The position numbers were made by a program, and so were the translations under genes. DNA of 64,000 nucleotides from JAICSD01 sp963836665 (lineage in GTDB: Bacteria > Acidobacteriota > Vicinamibacteria > Vicinamibacterales > 2-12-FULL-66-21): contig CAWIKL010000002.1 in NCBI GenBank assembly GCA_963836665.1, positions 1 to 64,000 of the forward strand. Direction: 5' to 3'. Shown one piece after another: positions 24,746-33,246 of this stretch. How positions within the stretch are numbered: position 1 is the first letter of the stretch; each line of letters begins with the position of its first letter. The notes under the pieces are model-generated. The model worked only from the letters and a program-made list of their open reading frames with translations. It was not told the DNA's origin and ran no database searches.

Positions 24746-27232
24746 TCATGGAACGGGACAGGGCTTGGTGTGCCAGATCTCTGCCGCGTATTCGCGGATC
24801 GTGCGGTCGCTCGAGAACTGCCCGGAGGTGGCCACGTTGATCAGTGCCGTCGCCGACCACCAGTCCTGATTGACGTAGGCCGCGGCGACGCGTCGCTGCG
24901 CCGCGATGTACGACGGCAGGTCCGCCAGGTGCATGTAAAAGTCTCCGTCTTTCAGCAGCCGATCGACAATGGGCGTAAAGAGGTCCCGTCGCCCGCCGCT
25001 GAAGTACCCGGATTGGATGAGGTCGATCGTCTCTCGTGTCTGCGCATCGTGCTGGTAGTGCCACCAAGGGTCGTAACTCCCTCGGCGTTCGGCCACCTCT
25101 GTCGCCGACATGCCGAAGAGAAACATGTGTTCCTCGCCAGCCTCCGCCGCCATTTCGATCGTCGCCCCGTCCCGGGTGCCAATCGTCAGTGCGCCGTTCA
25201 TCATGAACTTCATGTTGCCGGTTCCGCTCGCCTCGAACCCGGCTGTCGAAATCTGCTCCGAGACGTCGGTCGCCGGAATCAGGCGCTCTGCCAGGCTCAC
25301 GCTGTAGTCGGGCAGGAACACAACGCGCAGCCGGCCACGGACCGCCGGGTCACGGTTGACGGTCGCCGCGACGTCGTTGATCAGTTTGATGATCAGTTTC
25401 GCGAGCGCATACGCCGGGGCCGCCTTGCCGGCGAAGAAGAATGTCCGTGGCGGAACCTCGGCCGTCGGGTCATGCTGCAGCGACCGATAGAAGCGGATGA
25501 TGTGCAGCACGTTGAGCAGCTGCCGCTTGTACTCATGAATGCGCTTGACGTGACTGTCGAAGATCGAGCCTGGATCGACCTCCTCGCCCGTCGTTCGCCG
25601 CAACCAGTCGGTGAACTGCAGCTTGGCCGAGCGTTTCGCCTGGCGAAAGCCTTCGCGCGCGGCGCCGTCTCTGGCCATCGGCAGCAGCTGGCGCAAGTGC
25701 GCCGGGTCGGTGATCCACGCTTCGCCGATGCACTCGGTAATCAGCGCGCTGAGCGCCGGGTTGGCGACGAGCAGCCAGCGTCGATGGCTGACCCCGTTGG
25801 TCTTGCTCGTGAAGCGGTCGGGATACATCTCTGCGAAGTCCGGCAGGACGCGCGAACGCAGCAGGTCGGTGTGGATCGCCGCCACGCCGTTCGTGCTGTG
25901 GGTGCCGACGACGGCGAGATGGGCCATCCGCACCGTGCGCGCCGGCGCTTCTTCGATCAGGCTCATCCGTCTCGGCCGGTCGCTATCCTCGGGAAACCGG
26001 CGTCGCACGTCGTCCAGGAAACGCCGATTGATCTCGTAAATGATTTCCAGCTGGCGGGGGATCAGCGCTTCGAACAGGGGCACCGGCCACTTCTCGAGCG
26101 CCTCGGGCAGCAGCGTGTGATTGGTGTAGGCGAGTGTCCGCAGCGTAAGATCCCACGCCGTCTCCCAACCGAGACCCGCGTCGTCGAGCAATACGCGCAT
26201 CAATTCAGCCACCGTGAGGGACGGATGGGTGTCGTTGAGCTGAATCGCGACGTGGTCGGGCAGCGCCTCCCACGCTTCCTCCCGTTTGTGAAAGCGCGAC
26301 AGGATGTCCTGCACCGAACAGCTGACCAGGAAGTACTGCTGCAGAAACCTGAGCGTCCGGCCGGCTTCCGTCGAGTCGTCCGGATAGAGCACGCGTGTCA
26401 ACGATTCCGCGGCGATGTGGCCGATGACGGCCTCGGCGAAGTCTCCGTGCGAAAATTCGGCGAGATTGAACGAGTCGGGTGCCGCCGCGCCCCAGAGCCG
26501 CAGCGTGTTGACACAACCACCGCCGTAGCCCACCACGGGACGGTCGTAGGCGATCCCAAGCAGGACCGAGGGGCGACGGGGAATGATCCCGATGGTCCCC
26601 CCGCGCAATTCGAAGCTGGCGCCCAGAGGGACGCGGTAGACCTTTCCTGGCCGGACGATCTCCCAAGGATCCGGACGACGGAGCCAGTTGTCCGGCTCCT
26701 CGATCTGGTGCCCGTCGGCGATCCGCTGACGGAAAATCCCGTATTCGTAGCGGAGCCCATAACCCATCGCCGAATATTGCAGCGTCGCCAGCGAATCGAT
26801 GAAGCACGCGGCGAGCCGCCCCAACCCGCCGTTGCCGAGTCCGGCGTCAGGCTCCTGATCGAGAATTTCCGCGAGGTCCCATCCCTCGTGCCGGATGGCC
26901 GCATCGATGAGGGCATCCGCCGCAATGTTGCGGATATTGTTGCTGAGCAGCCTGCCGATCAGGAATTCCATCGACAGGTAGTAGGTGCGCTTCGGGTTCG
27001 CCTGCTCCCGGGTTTCCCGAGTCTTCACCCAGCGGTGCGCGACCAGATCCCGGCAGAACCGGGCGATTGCCTCGAATCGCTGCCTCGGCGGCGCCGACCG
27101 CGGATCCACGATGTGCTCGCAGAGCAGATAGCGATCGGTCCAGCCTGTCTGATTCTCGTGGAATCCGAGACGGTCCAGACGCCGCTCCAACGCCGCGTCG
27201 AGCGCCTCACCACGACGGACTGCCTCCACCAT
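24746..27232 (-). CDS. glgP: Glycogen/maltodextrin phosphorylase
   Basis: An 828-residue PLP enzyme that releases glucose 1-phosphate from glycogen. Family marks are RTYYLSMEFLIGRLL, GLGNGGLGRLAACFIDS, VAIQLNDTHPSL, FTSKTNGVSHRRWL, KRIHEYKRQLLN and the PLP-lysine motif EASGTGNMKFMMNGA. ATG 27232 is preferred to 27280 because GGGAGGT lies six bases before it. It is the first gene of the glgP-zwf-transporter group and is divergent from pstS, with about 200 bases between them. Confidence 0.93.
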   Translation of the reverse strand: MVEAVRRGEALDAALERRLDRLGFHENQTGWTDRYLLCEHIVDPRSAPPRQRFEAIARFCRDLVAHRWVKTRETREQANPKRTYYLSMEFLIGRLLSNNIRNIAADALIDAAIRHEGWDLAEILDQEPDAGLGNGGLGRLAACFIDSLATLQYSAMGYGLRYEYGIFRQRIADGHQIEEPDNWLRRPDPWEIVRPGKVYRVPLGASFELRGGTIGIIPRRPSVLLGIAYDRPVVGYGGGCVNTLRLWGAAAPDSFNLAEFSHGDFAEAVIGHIAAESLTRVLYPDDSTEAGRTLRFLQQYFLVSCSVQDILSRFHKREEAWEALPDHVAIQLNDTHPSLTVAELMRVLLDDAGLGWETAWDLTLRTLAYTNHTLLPEALEKWPVPLFEALIPRQLEIIYEINRRFLDDVRRRFPEDSDRPRRMSLIEEAPARTVRMAHLAVVGTHSTNGVAAIHTDLLRSRVLPDFAEMYPDRFTSKTNGVSHRRWLLVANPALSALITECIGEAWITDPAHLRQLLPMARDGAAREGFRQAKRSAKLQFTDWLRRTTGEEVDPGSIFDSHVKRIHEYKRQLLNVLHIIRFYRSLQHDPTAEVPPRTFFFAGKAAPAYALAKLIIKLINDVAATVNRDPAVRGRLRVVFLPDYSVSLAERLIPATDVSEQISTAGFEASGTGNMKFMMNGALTIGTRDGATIEMAAEAGEEHMFLFGMSATEVAERRGSYDPWWHYQHDAQTRETIDLIQSGYFSGGRRDLFTPIVDRLLKDGDFYMHLADLPSYIAAQRRVAAAYVNQDWWSATALINVATSGQFSSDRTIREYAAEIWHTKPCPVP

Positions 27233-27433
27233 CGCGCACCTCCCGGCCGTTGCGGTGACTGTCTCAGCCGGCTGCAACATCTTGAAGACATCGCCGCGAC
27301 GGCCGCGAAACGTCAGGCGGCGTCATGACGTTACACGGAGTTCACGTGGCCGACGCCCTCCCGTCGTATCTCAACAGTAGGCTCCTGACGGCGTCGATCC
27401 CCGCCGCCTCGACAACCTAGGCGCGATGCGGCG

Positions 27434-28499
27434 ATGTCCTTCGCCAGAAAGCCGAAAACAGACATGTTCCGCTCCCCCCTCTTCGCCACGCTGGTTCTCG
27501 GGTGCGCCCTTGGCGTCTCCGCGTGCGGCGGGCCCTCCGCCGCGGATGACATCGGCGGCGACCTGCACGGTGCCGGCGCCACTTTTCCGGCGCCGCTTTA
27601 CGATCGCTGGTTCAAGGACTTCGTCAAGGCCCACCCCAATGCCCGCGTCGACTATCAAGCCGTCGGCAGCGGGGCCGGCATCAATCAGTTCACCAACAAG
27701 ACCGTCGACTTCGGCGCCAGCGACGCCGCGATGACCGACGACGAGATCGCCAAGGTGGACAAGGGCGTCCAGCTCATTCCGATGACCGCCGGCAGCATCG
27801 TGCTCACCTACAATCTGCCCGATCTCAAGGCGCCGCTGAAGCTCTCGCGTCAGGCGTATGCGGGGATCTTCCTCGGCAAAGTCACCAAGTGGAATGATCC
27901 CCTGGTCGCCGCCGCGAATTCCGGCGTCACACTGCCGGATCTGGCTATCTCTGTCGTCCGCCGTGCCGAGAGCAGCGGTACGACCTTCGTGTTCACGCAG
28001 CACCTGAGCGCCATCAGTCCCGACTGGAAGAGCGGTCCCGGGACCAGCAAGGCGCCGAACTGGCCGACGGGGATCGGGGCCAAAGGCAACGAGGGTGTGA
28101 CCGCGGCCATCAAGCAGACCGCCGGTACCATTGGCTACGTCGAGTACCGGCTATGCCAAGCAGACGGGCCTGGCGATGGCCTCCCTCGAGAACAAGTCAG
28201 GCACGTATGTCGAGGCGAACACCGCTTCAGCGCAGGCCGCCCTGGCCGGTGCGCAGCTGCCAGACAACCTGCGTCTGTTCCTGCCGGATCCGGACGGAAA
28301 AGATGCCTATCCGATCGTGACCTACACATGGCTGCTAACCTACAAGCAATACGCGGATCCCAAGACCGCCGCCGCGGTCAAGAACGTCGTCCGCTATTGC
28401 CTCGACGACGGCCAGAAGGTGAGCGAGGAAATGGGTTACGTCCCGCTCCCGCAGAGTGTCGTCGCGGCGGATCTCAAGGCGCTGGATAACATCCGGTAA
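27434..28499 (+). CDS. pstS: Phosphate ABC transporter, substrate-binding protein (one frameshift)
   Basis: The periplasmic phosphate-binding lipoprotein, about 354 residues. The signal ends in a lipobox (GVSAC). Phosphate-binding segments are GAGATFPAPLYDRWF, YQAVGSGAGINQF, DFGASDAAM and RRAESSGTTFVF. The frame breaks at GTACC 28144-28148; removing one C gives GYVEYGYAKQTGLAMASL, and the rest ends at KALDNIR. ATG 27464 (MFRSPLF) is a possible alternative start. It is followed three bases later by pstC. High-affinity phosphate uptake genes are normally induced by phosphate starvation; I found no convincing Pho box directly upstream. Confidence 0.9.
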
Positions 28500-28502
28500 T
28501 CT

Positions 28503-29480
28503 GTGGACGTCACGTCGCTCCCCGCCGCCATGGCGGCCGGCGCGATTGCCCGGCCGCCCGCGCTCCGTGACCGCGTAGTCGATCGTGTCGTCCGTGCACT
28601 GACCTATGTGTGCGCGGCCGCGGTCATTCTCCTCGTCACCTACATCGCCCTGAAGATCGCCTGGACCGCACGGCCTGCGGTCCAGCGGTTTGGCAGCAGC
28701 TTGTTGACGTCGACGACGTGGGACACCAATCGCGATCTCTTCGGGCTCCTGCCCGCCATCTGGGGTACGCTCTACAGCTCGATTCTTGGTCTCGCGATCG
28801 GGACGTTCTTCGGCCTGTCGATCGCCATCGTCCTCAGCCAGGATTTTCTCCCGCGCACGATCGAGACCATTCTCAAGAACCTCATCGAACTGCTCGCGGC
28901 CATACCGAGCGTCGTCTACGGGCTCTGGGGCGTCTTCGTGGTCATTCCCTTCGTCCGCCCGTTCGCCGACTGGAGCAATACCCATCTCGGCTGGATCCCG
29001 ATCTTCGGTACGCCCCTGCGCGGCCCCGGCATGCTGCCGGCGTCGCTGGTGCTGGCGATCATGGTCCTGCCGACCGTTTCGGCGCTGTCGCGCGAAGCAA
29101 TGGTGGCGGTGCCGTCCAAACTGAAGGAAGCGGCCTACGGACTCGGCGCGACGCGCTGGGAGATGATCCTGGGAGTACTCGTCCCCACCGCGCTCACGGG
29201 CATTGCCGGTTCGATCATGCTCGGGTTCGGCCGCGCCCTCGGCGAAACGATGGCGCTCGCCATGCTGGTGGGAAACGCCAACACCATCAGTGTGTCGTTG
29301 TTCTCTCCCGGAACCACCCTGGCGGCGCTGCTCGCGTTGAACTTCCCGGAAGCGAAGGGCACCGAGGCCGAGGTGCTCATGTACGCCGCGCTCGTGCTGC
29401 TCTCGATTACCCTCGTCGTGAACGTCGTCGGCACGGCCATCGTCACGCGCGCGGGAAACAAGCTGAAGGGCATACGGTAA
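28503..29480 (+). CDS. pstC: Phosphate ABC transporter permease PstC
   Basis: A 325-residue inner-membrane permease with six helices, starting at GTG 28503. The conserved EAA-type loop (LKEAAYGLGATRWEMILGV) that contacts PstB is present, as are LAAIPSVVYGLWGVF and FGRALGETMALAMLVGN. It pairs with PstA to form the phosphate channel. The stop overlaps the start of pstA (TAATG). Confidence 0.93.
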   Translation: MDVTSLPAAMAAGAIARPPALRDRVVDRVVRALTYVCAAAVILLVTYIALKIAWTARPAVQRFGSSLLTSTTWDTNRDLFGLLPAIWGTLYSSILGLAIGTFFGLSIAIVLSQDFLPRTIETILKNLIELLAAIPSVVYGLWGVFVVIPFVRPFADWSNTHLGWIPIFGTPLRGPGMLPASLVLAIMVLPTVSALSREAMVAVPSKLKEAAYGLGATRWEMILGVLVPTALTGIAGSIMLGFGRALGETMALAMLVGNANTISVSLFSPGTTLAALLALNFPEAKGTEAEVLMYAALVLLSITLVVNVVGTAIVTRAGNKLKGIR

Positions 29481-30394
29481 TGGCGCCGGTTGAGCTCACC
29501 GAGAACTTTTCGGAGATCGATCTCGGGCAACTCGAGACGTCGCTGCGATCGCCTCGTACCTTACTGAGCGCCGTGCTCAGCGCTATCGCCATTGCCGCGT
29601 CGATGGTCGCGTGCGCCCCGCTGCTGTCGGTCATCGCCCTGCTCGTCTATCACGGCGGCAGGCGCCTCAGTTGGGAAGCGCTCACCGCCAATCCGCCTGC
29701 CGCGTTCGGCTCGGGCGGCGGCTTTGGCAACGCCATCCTCGGCACGCTCACCATGGTCGGCCTGGCGACACTGCTGAGCGTCCCCACCGGCATCTTCGCC
29801 GCATCCTTCCTCGGTCTCATCGGTCCCGAGACGCGGTTTGCGCGCGCGGTTCGTTTCGCCGCGAAGATCCTCACCGGCATGCCGTCGGTCCTCGCTGGTG
29901 TCTTTGCCTACGCCGCGGTTGTCCTCGTCACCGGCGTGTTCTCGGCACCGGCCGGCGGGCTGGCGCTAGCCGTCCTCATGCTGCCCACGGTCATTCTGAC
30001 GGCTGAAGAGGCCATCCGGATGGTGCCCACCCGCATGAAGGAGGCGGCGATCGGCATGGGCGCGACGGAGGCACAGTTGCTGTTGCGCATCGTGCTGCCC
30101 ACCGCCATGCCTGGCATCCTGACCGGGGTCATGCTCGCCGTCGCCCGCGCCGCCGGCGAAACGGCGCCGCTCCTCTTCACGGCGTTGTTCAGCAGTTACT
30201 CGTTGTTCGATCGCGGCAGGCTCCACTTGATGTCGCCGACCGCGTCTCTCGCCGTCCTCATTTACAACTTCTCGGCGATGCCGTTCCAGAACCTCGTCGA
30301 GCTCGCCTGGGCGGCCTCGCTGGTCCTTGTCGTCATCGTGCTCACGTTCAATATCGCGGGACAGTTGCTCTCGCGGAACCGTCACCGCTGGTAG
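29480..30394 (+). CDS. pstA: Phosphate ABC transporter permease PstA
   Basis: A 304-residue permease starting at ATG 29480, which shares its first base with the pstC stop. It has six helices with LTGMPSVLAGVFAYA, the coupling loop MKEAAIGMGATEAQLLLRIV, and AVARAAGETAPLLFTALF. It has an N-terminal cytoplasmic extension of about 35 residues (VELTENFSEIDLGQLET). It completes the channel with PstC and ends eight bases before pstB. Confidence 0.92.
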   Translation: MAPVELTENFSEIDLGQLETSLRSPRTLLSAVLSAIAIAASMVACAPLLSVIALLVYHGGRRLSWEALTANPPAAFGSGGGFGNAILGTLTMVGLATLLSVPTGIFAASFLGLIGPETRFARAVRFAAKILTGMPSVLAGVFAYAAVVLVTGVFSAPAGGLALAVLMLPTVILTAEEAIRMVPTRMKEAAIGMGATEAQLLLRIVLPTAMPGILTGVMLAVARAAGETAPLLFTALFSSYSLFDRGRLHLMSPTASLAVLIYNFSAMPFQNLVELAWAASLVLVVIVLTFNIAGQLLSRNRHRW

Positions 30395-30402
30395 GAGGTC
30401 TC

Positions 30403-31242
30403 GTGCAAGCGATGCCCGTTTCTGTTGCCGCTCCGCCGGCTCCGTCCGCGCCTGTCACCCGCCGCGCTGGCGAGGTCGTCATCGATTGCCGGATCAATCG
30501 CATGTTCTACGGCGACTTCAAGGCCGTTCGCGATACGGCGCTACCGATTCATCGCGGGTCGATCACCGCCTTCATCGGCCCGTCCGGTTGCGGCAAGAGT
30601 TCGGCGCTCCGCTGCCTGAACCGGATGAACGACCTCGTGCGCGGCTTCCGCCTGGAAGGCAGCGTCACGTTCCTCAATCGTGACATCTACGCGGCCAAGG
30701 TCGACCCCGTCGCCGTCCGGCGCTACATCGGCATGGTCTTTCAGCAGCCCAATCCGTTTGCCATGAGCATCTTCAACAATGTCGCTTTCGGGCTGCGTCT
30801 CAATCGATATCCCGGCAGCGTGGCCGAACGCGTCGAACAGGCGTTGAAAGGGGCGGCGTTGTGGGACGAGGTCAAGGACAAGCTCCATGCCAGCGGCTTG
30901 TCCCTGTCGGGCGGCCAGCAGCAGCGCCTGTGTATTGCCCGCGCGATTGCCACCGAGCCTGAAGTGCTCCTGATGGACGAGCCGTGTTCGGCCCTCGATC
31001 CCATCGCGACGCGTCGCATCGAAGAGCTGATGCTCGAACTGCGCCAGCGTTACACCATCGCCATCGTCACCCACAACCTGCAGCAGGCCAAGCGCGTGGC
31101 CGACCGGACCGCCTTCATGTACGTCGATACCTCTGAAGGAGGTCGAACCGGTTACCTCGTCGAATTCGGCGACACGGCTCAGATCTTCAACGAGCCGCAG
31201 CACGCGCACACCCAGGCCTACATTCGGGGCGAATTCAGCTGA
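30403..31242 (+). CDS. pstB: Phosphate ABC transporter ATPase PstB
   Basis: A 279-residue ATPase beginning at GTG 30403 after AGGAGG. Walker A is GPSGCGKSS, the Q-loop is MVFQQPNPFAMS, the signature is LSLSGGQQQRL, Walker B is VLLMDEPCSALD, and the switch histidine is in AIVTHNLQQAKR. Residues 1-30 are a Pro/Ala-rich extension not found in the shortest PstB proteins. No phoU follows, which is unusual: PhoU normally sits next to pstB and restrains the signalling kinase. Confidence 0.94.
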   Translation: MQAMPVSVAAPPAPSAPVTRRAGEVVIDCRINRMFYGDFKAVRDTALPIHRGSITAFIGPSGCGKSSALRCLNRMNDLVRGFRLEGSVTFLNRDIYAAKVDPVAVRRYIGMVFQQPNPFAMSIFNNVAFGLRLNRYPGSVAERVEQALKGAALWDEVKDKLHASGLSLSGGQQQRLCIARAIATEPEVLLMDEPCSALDPIATRRIEELMLELRQRYTIAIVTHNLQQAKRVADRTAFMYVDTSEGGRTGYLVEFGDTAQIFNEPQHAHTQAYIRGEFS

Positions 31243-31336
31243 GGGGCAGTCGTTACGTCGGCTACCGACCTCGTCGGCGTGCCCACGATTTCCCACCCTG
31301 ACTCGGCGTCGTGCTTTGGTTATCAAATTGTGACCA

Positions 31337-31349
31337 GGACGTTACGTCC
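31337..31349. promoter_or_regulatory. Inverted repeat upstream of the ppx operon
   Basis: GGACG-TTA-CGTCC is a perfect 5+3+5 inverted repeat about 40 bases before the small gene at 31388. Its CGTTAC core recurs at 31251-31256 and 27329-27334, so all intergenic segments bordering pst carry it. It may be an operator; this is only a pattern. Confidence 0.3.
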
Positions 31350-31387
31350 GTGAGGTAGCGTGAAGGCTCCATTTGGTGGGGTGACCT

Positions 31388-31675
31388 ATGATTGTCCGCG
31401 CGGACACCGAAATCGAGCCACTCACTGATGTCGGCACACTCTGGACGATGCGCAAGTCGGCACACGTCGCACGGTGCGCCGTGATGGCGGCCCCAGGGGA
31501 GTGGGAGCTTCGCGAGGTCGTGGATGGCGTGGCGCGGCGCATCCGCCGGTCCGAGCGCGGCAGTCAGGCCTTCACCATCGCCGAAGAGTGGAAGTGCCGG
31601 ATGCTCCAGGAAGGATGGCGCCAGGTGGTGCCCGACCGGTCGCGGAACAGCCGTCGCCCGCTGCGCCAGCGGTGA
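31388..31675 (+). CDS. Small conserved hypothetical protein before ppx
   Basis: A 95-residue protein. Its core (LWTMRKSAHVARCAVMAAPG, then EWELREVVDGVARRIRRSER and EEWKCRMLQEGW) has a compact alpha/beta look and a Trp-rich pattern seen in short uncharacterised acidobacterial proteins. The function is unknown. Its stop overlaps the GTG of ppx (GTGA), implying translational coupling with the exopolyphosphatase and so a possible role in phosphate or polyphosphate metabolism. Confidence 0.65.
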   Translation: MIVRADTEIEPLTDVGTLWTMRKSAHVARCAVMAAPGEWELREVVDGVARRIRRSERGSQAFTIAEEWKCRMLQEGWRQVVPDRSRNSRRPLRQR

Positions 31676-33246
31676 GTAGTCCGCCCAGCGTCCCCGACAC
31701 GCCCCTTCCCTCGCCGCAGATCGTCGCGGTGCTCGACATGGGGGCGAGCGCCATCCGGCTTGTCGTCAGTGAACTCGGCGCCGATCGGCAGGTCCGCACG
31801 ATCGACGAAGCGTCGCGCGGCGTGCTGCTGGGGCGCGACACGTTCTCGGCCGGGGCGATCCGCGCCCGCACCATCGACACGGCGCTGACCGCCCTGACCG
31901 GCTTCCGCCGCATCCTCGATCGTTACGAGGTCTCGCGCATACGCGCGGTCGCGACGAGCGCGGTGCGCGAGGCCCGTAACGTCGATCTGTTTCTCGATCG
32001 AATCGAGCGCCGCACCGGGATTGCCTTCGAGATCATCGACGAGGCGGAGGAGAGCCGCCTCACGTTCCTGGCCGTTCGCCAGGCGCTGCTCAATCGCCCT
32101 CCACCCGAGGCCGACTGGACGCTCCTCGCCGAGGTCGGCGGTGGCAGCACCGGCCTGACCCTGCTGCACGGCGGACAGCCGACGCGGTCCGCCGTCTACG
32201 AGCTGGGCGGAATTCGCCTCCGCCAGCAGCTCAGCCTGCACCAGCTCGCGCACGACGTGCAGCTCTCACTGTTGAAGCGCTCCATCGCCAACATCGTGTC
32301 CGAAATCACGCTGGATTTCCCGCTCGAGCGCATCAGCCACATGGTGGCGATCGGCGGCGACGTCCGCTTCGTCGCCGCGCAAGTGCTGCCCGACAGCGGA
32401 GAAGCCGTCCGGGAGATCCCGCGCGACGCTTTTCTCGCCTTCTGCGACCAGGTCGAGCGCCTCGACGACGAACAGCTCGTCGATCGCCTTCGTTTGCCGC
32501 CGGTGGAGGCGGAAACCCTGGTCCCGGCGCTCCTGGTCTACCGGTCGCTGTTCTCGCAGACGGCGGCACAGCATCTCGTCGTCCTGGACGCCTCGCTGCG
32601 GACCGGCGTGCTGCTCGACTTGCTCGAGCCGGAGCAATCGGCCGCCGGCGATTTCGAGGCACAGGTGCTGGCCAGCGCCGAAGCGCTCGGGCACAAGCAC
32701 CGGTTCGACCGCGAGCACGGCGAACACGTGGCCGAGCTGGCGATACGGCTCTTCGACGCGCTGCGGGAAGACCACGGCCTCGGCGTCCGCGAGCGCTTGA
32801 TGCTGAGAGTCGCCGCGCTTCTGCACGACATCGGCGTCTTCATCAACGTCCGCGCCCATCACAAGCATTCGCAGTATGTGATCTCGGCCTCGCAGATTTT
32901 CGGGCTCTCCAACGAAGAGACCGCCATCGTCGGCAACATCGCGCGCTATCATCGCCGGGGCGTGCCGCAGAACAGCCATCTGCCCTACGTCGCGCTGGAC
33001 CGGCAGGATCGCGTCGTCGTCAACAAGCTTGCCGCCATACTTCGACTGGCCAACGCGCTCGACGCCGAACACCTGCAGAAGGTCACCGCGCTGCGGATCG
33101 CGCGCCACGACCGGCGCTACGTGCTCGACATTGACGGCAACGGCGACCTGACGATGGAGTTACTCGCGACCAGCGCGCGGGCGGACCTGTTCGCCGAAGT
33201 GTTCGGGCAGGACCTCGTGGTCCGCCGTGGAGACCAGACGCTGTGA
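31672..33246 (+). CDS. ppx: Ppx/GppA exopolyphosphatase with HD domain
   Basis: A 524-residue protein of the Ppx/GppA group that removes phosphate from polyphosphate or from pppGpp. The actin-like ATPase-fold motifs are VLDMGASAIRLVVSE (phosphate 1), AVATSAVREARN, and LLAEVGGGSTGLTLL (phosphate 2). A C-terminal HD-type domain (residues about 335-480) has VAALLHDIGVFINV and HHKHSQYVI. Residue 1 is GTG 31672, overlapping the small gene upstream. The stop overlaps the GTG of ppk, so polyphosphate breakdown and synthesis genes are coupled. Confidence 0.9.
   Translation: MSSPPSVPDTPLPSPQIVAVLDMGASAIRLVVSELGADRQVRTIDEASRGVLLGRDTFSAGAIRARTIDTALTALTGFRRILDRYEVSRIRAVATSAVREARNVDLFLDRIERRTGIAFEIIDEAEESRLTFLAVRQALLNRPPPEADWTLLAEVGGGSTGLTLLHGGQPTRSAVYELGGIRLRQQLSLHQLAHDVQLSLLKRSIANIVSEITLDFPLERISHMVAIGGDVRFVAAQVLPDSGEAVREIPRDAFLAFCDQVERLDDEQLVDRLRLPPVEAETLVPALLVYRSLFSQTAAQHLVVLDASLRTGVLLDLLEPEQSAAGDFEAQVLASAEALGHKHRFDREHGEHVAELAIRLFDALREDHGLGVRERLMLRVAALLHDIGVFINVRAHHKHSQYVISASQIFGLSNEETAIVGNIARYHRRGVPQNSHLPYVALDRQDRVVVNKLAAILRLANALDAEHLQKVTALRIARHDRRYVLDIDGNGDLTMELLATSARADLFAEVFGQDLVVRRGDQTL

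Noticed and set aside
24770..27328. 852-residue plus-strand open frame opposite glgP
   Set aside because: The minus strand encodes a full glycogen phosphorylase with catalytic motifs; the plus frame has no family features.
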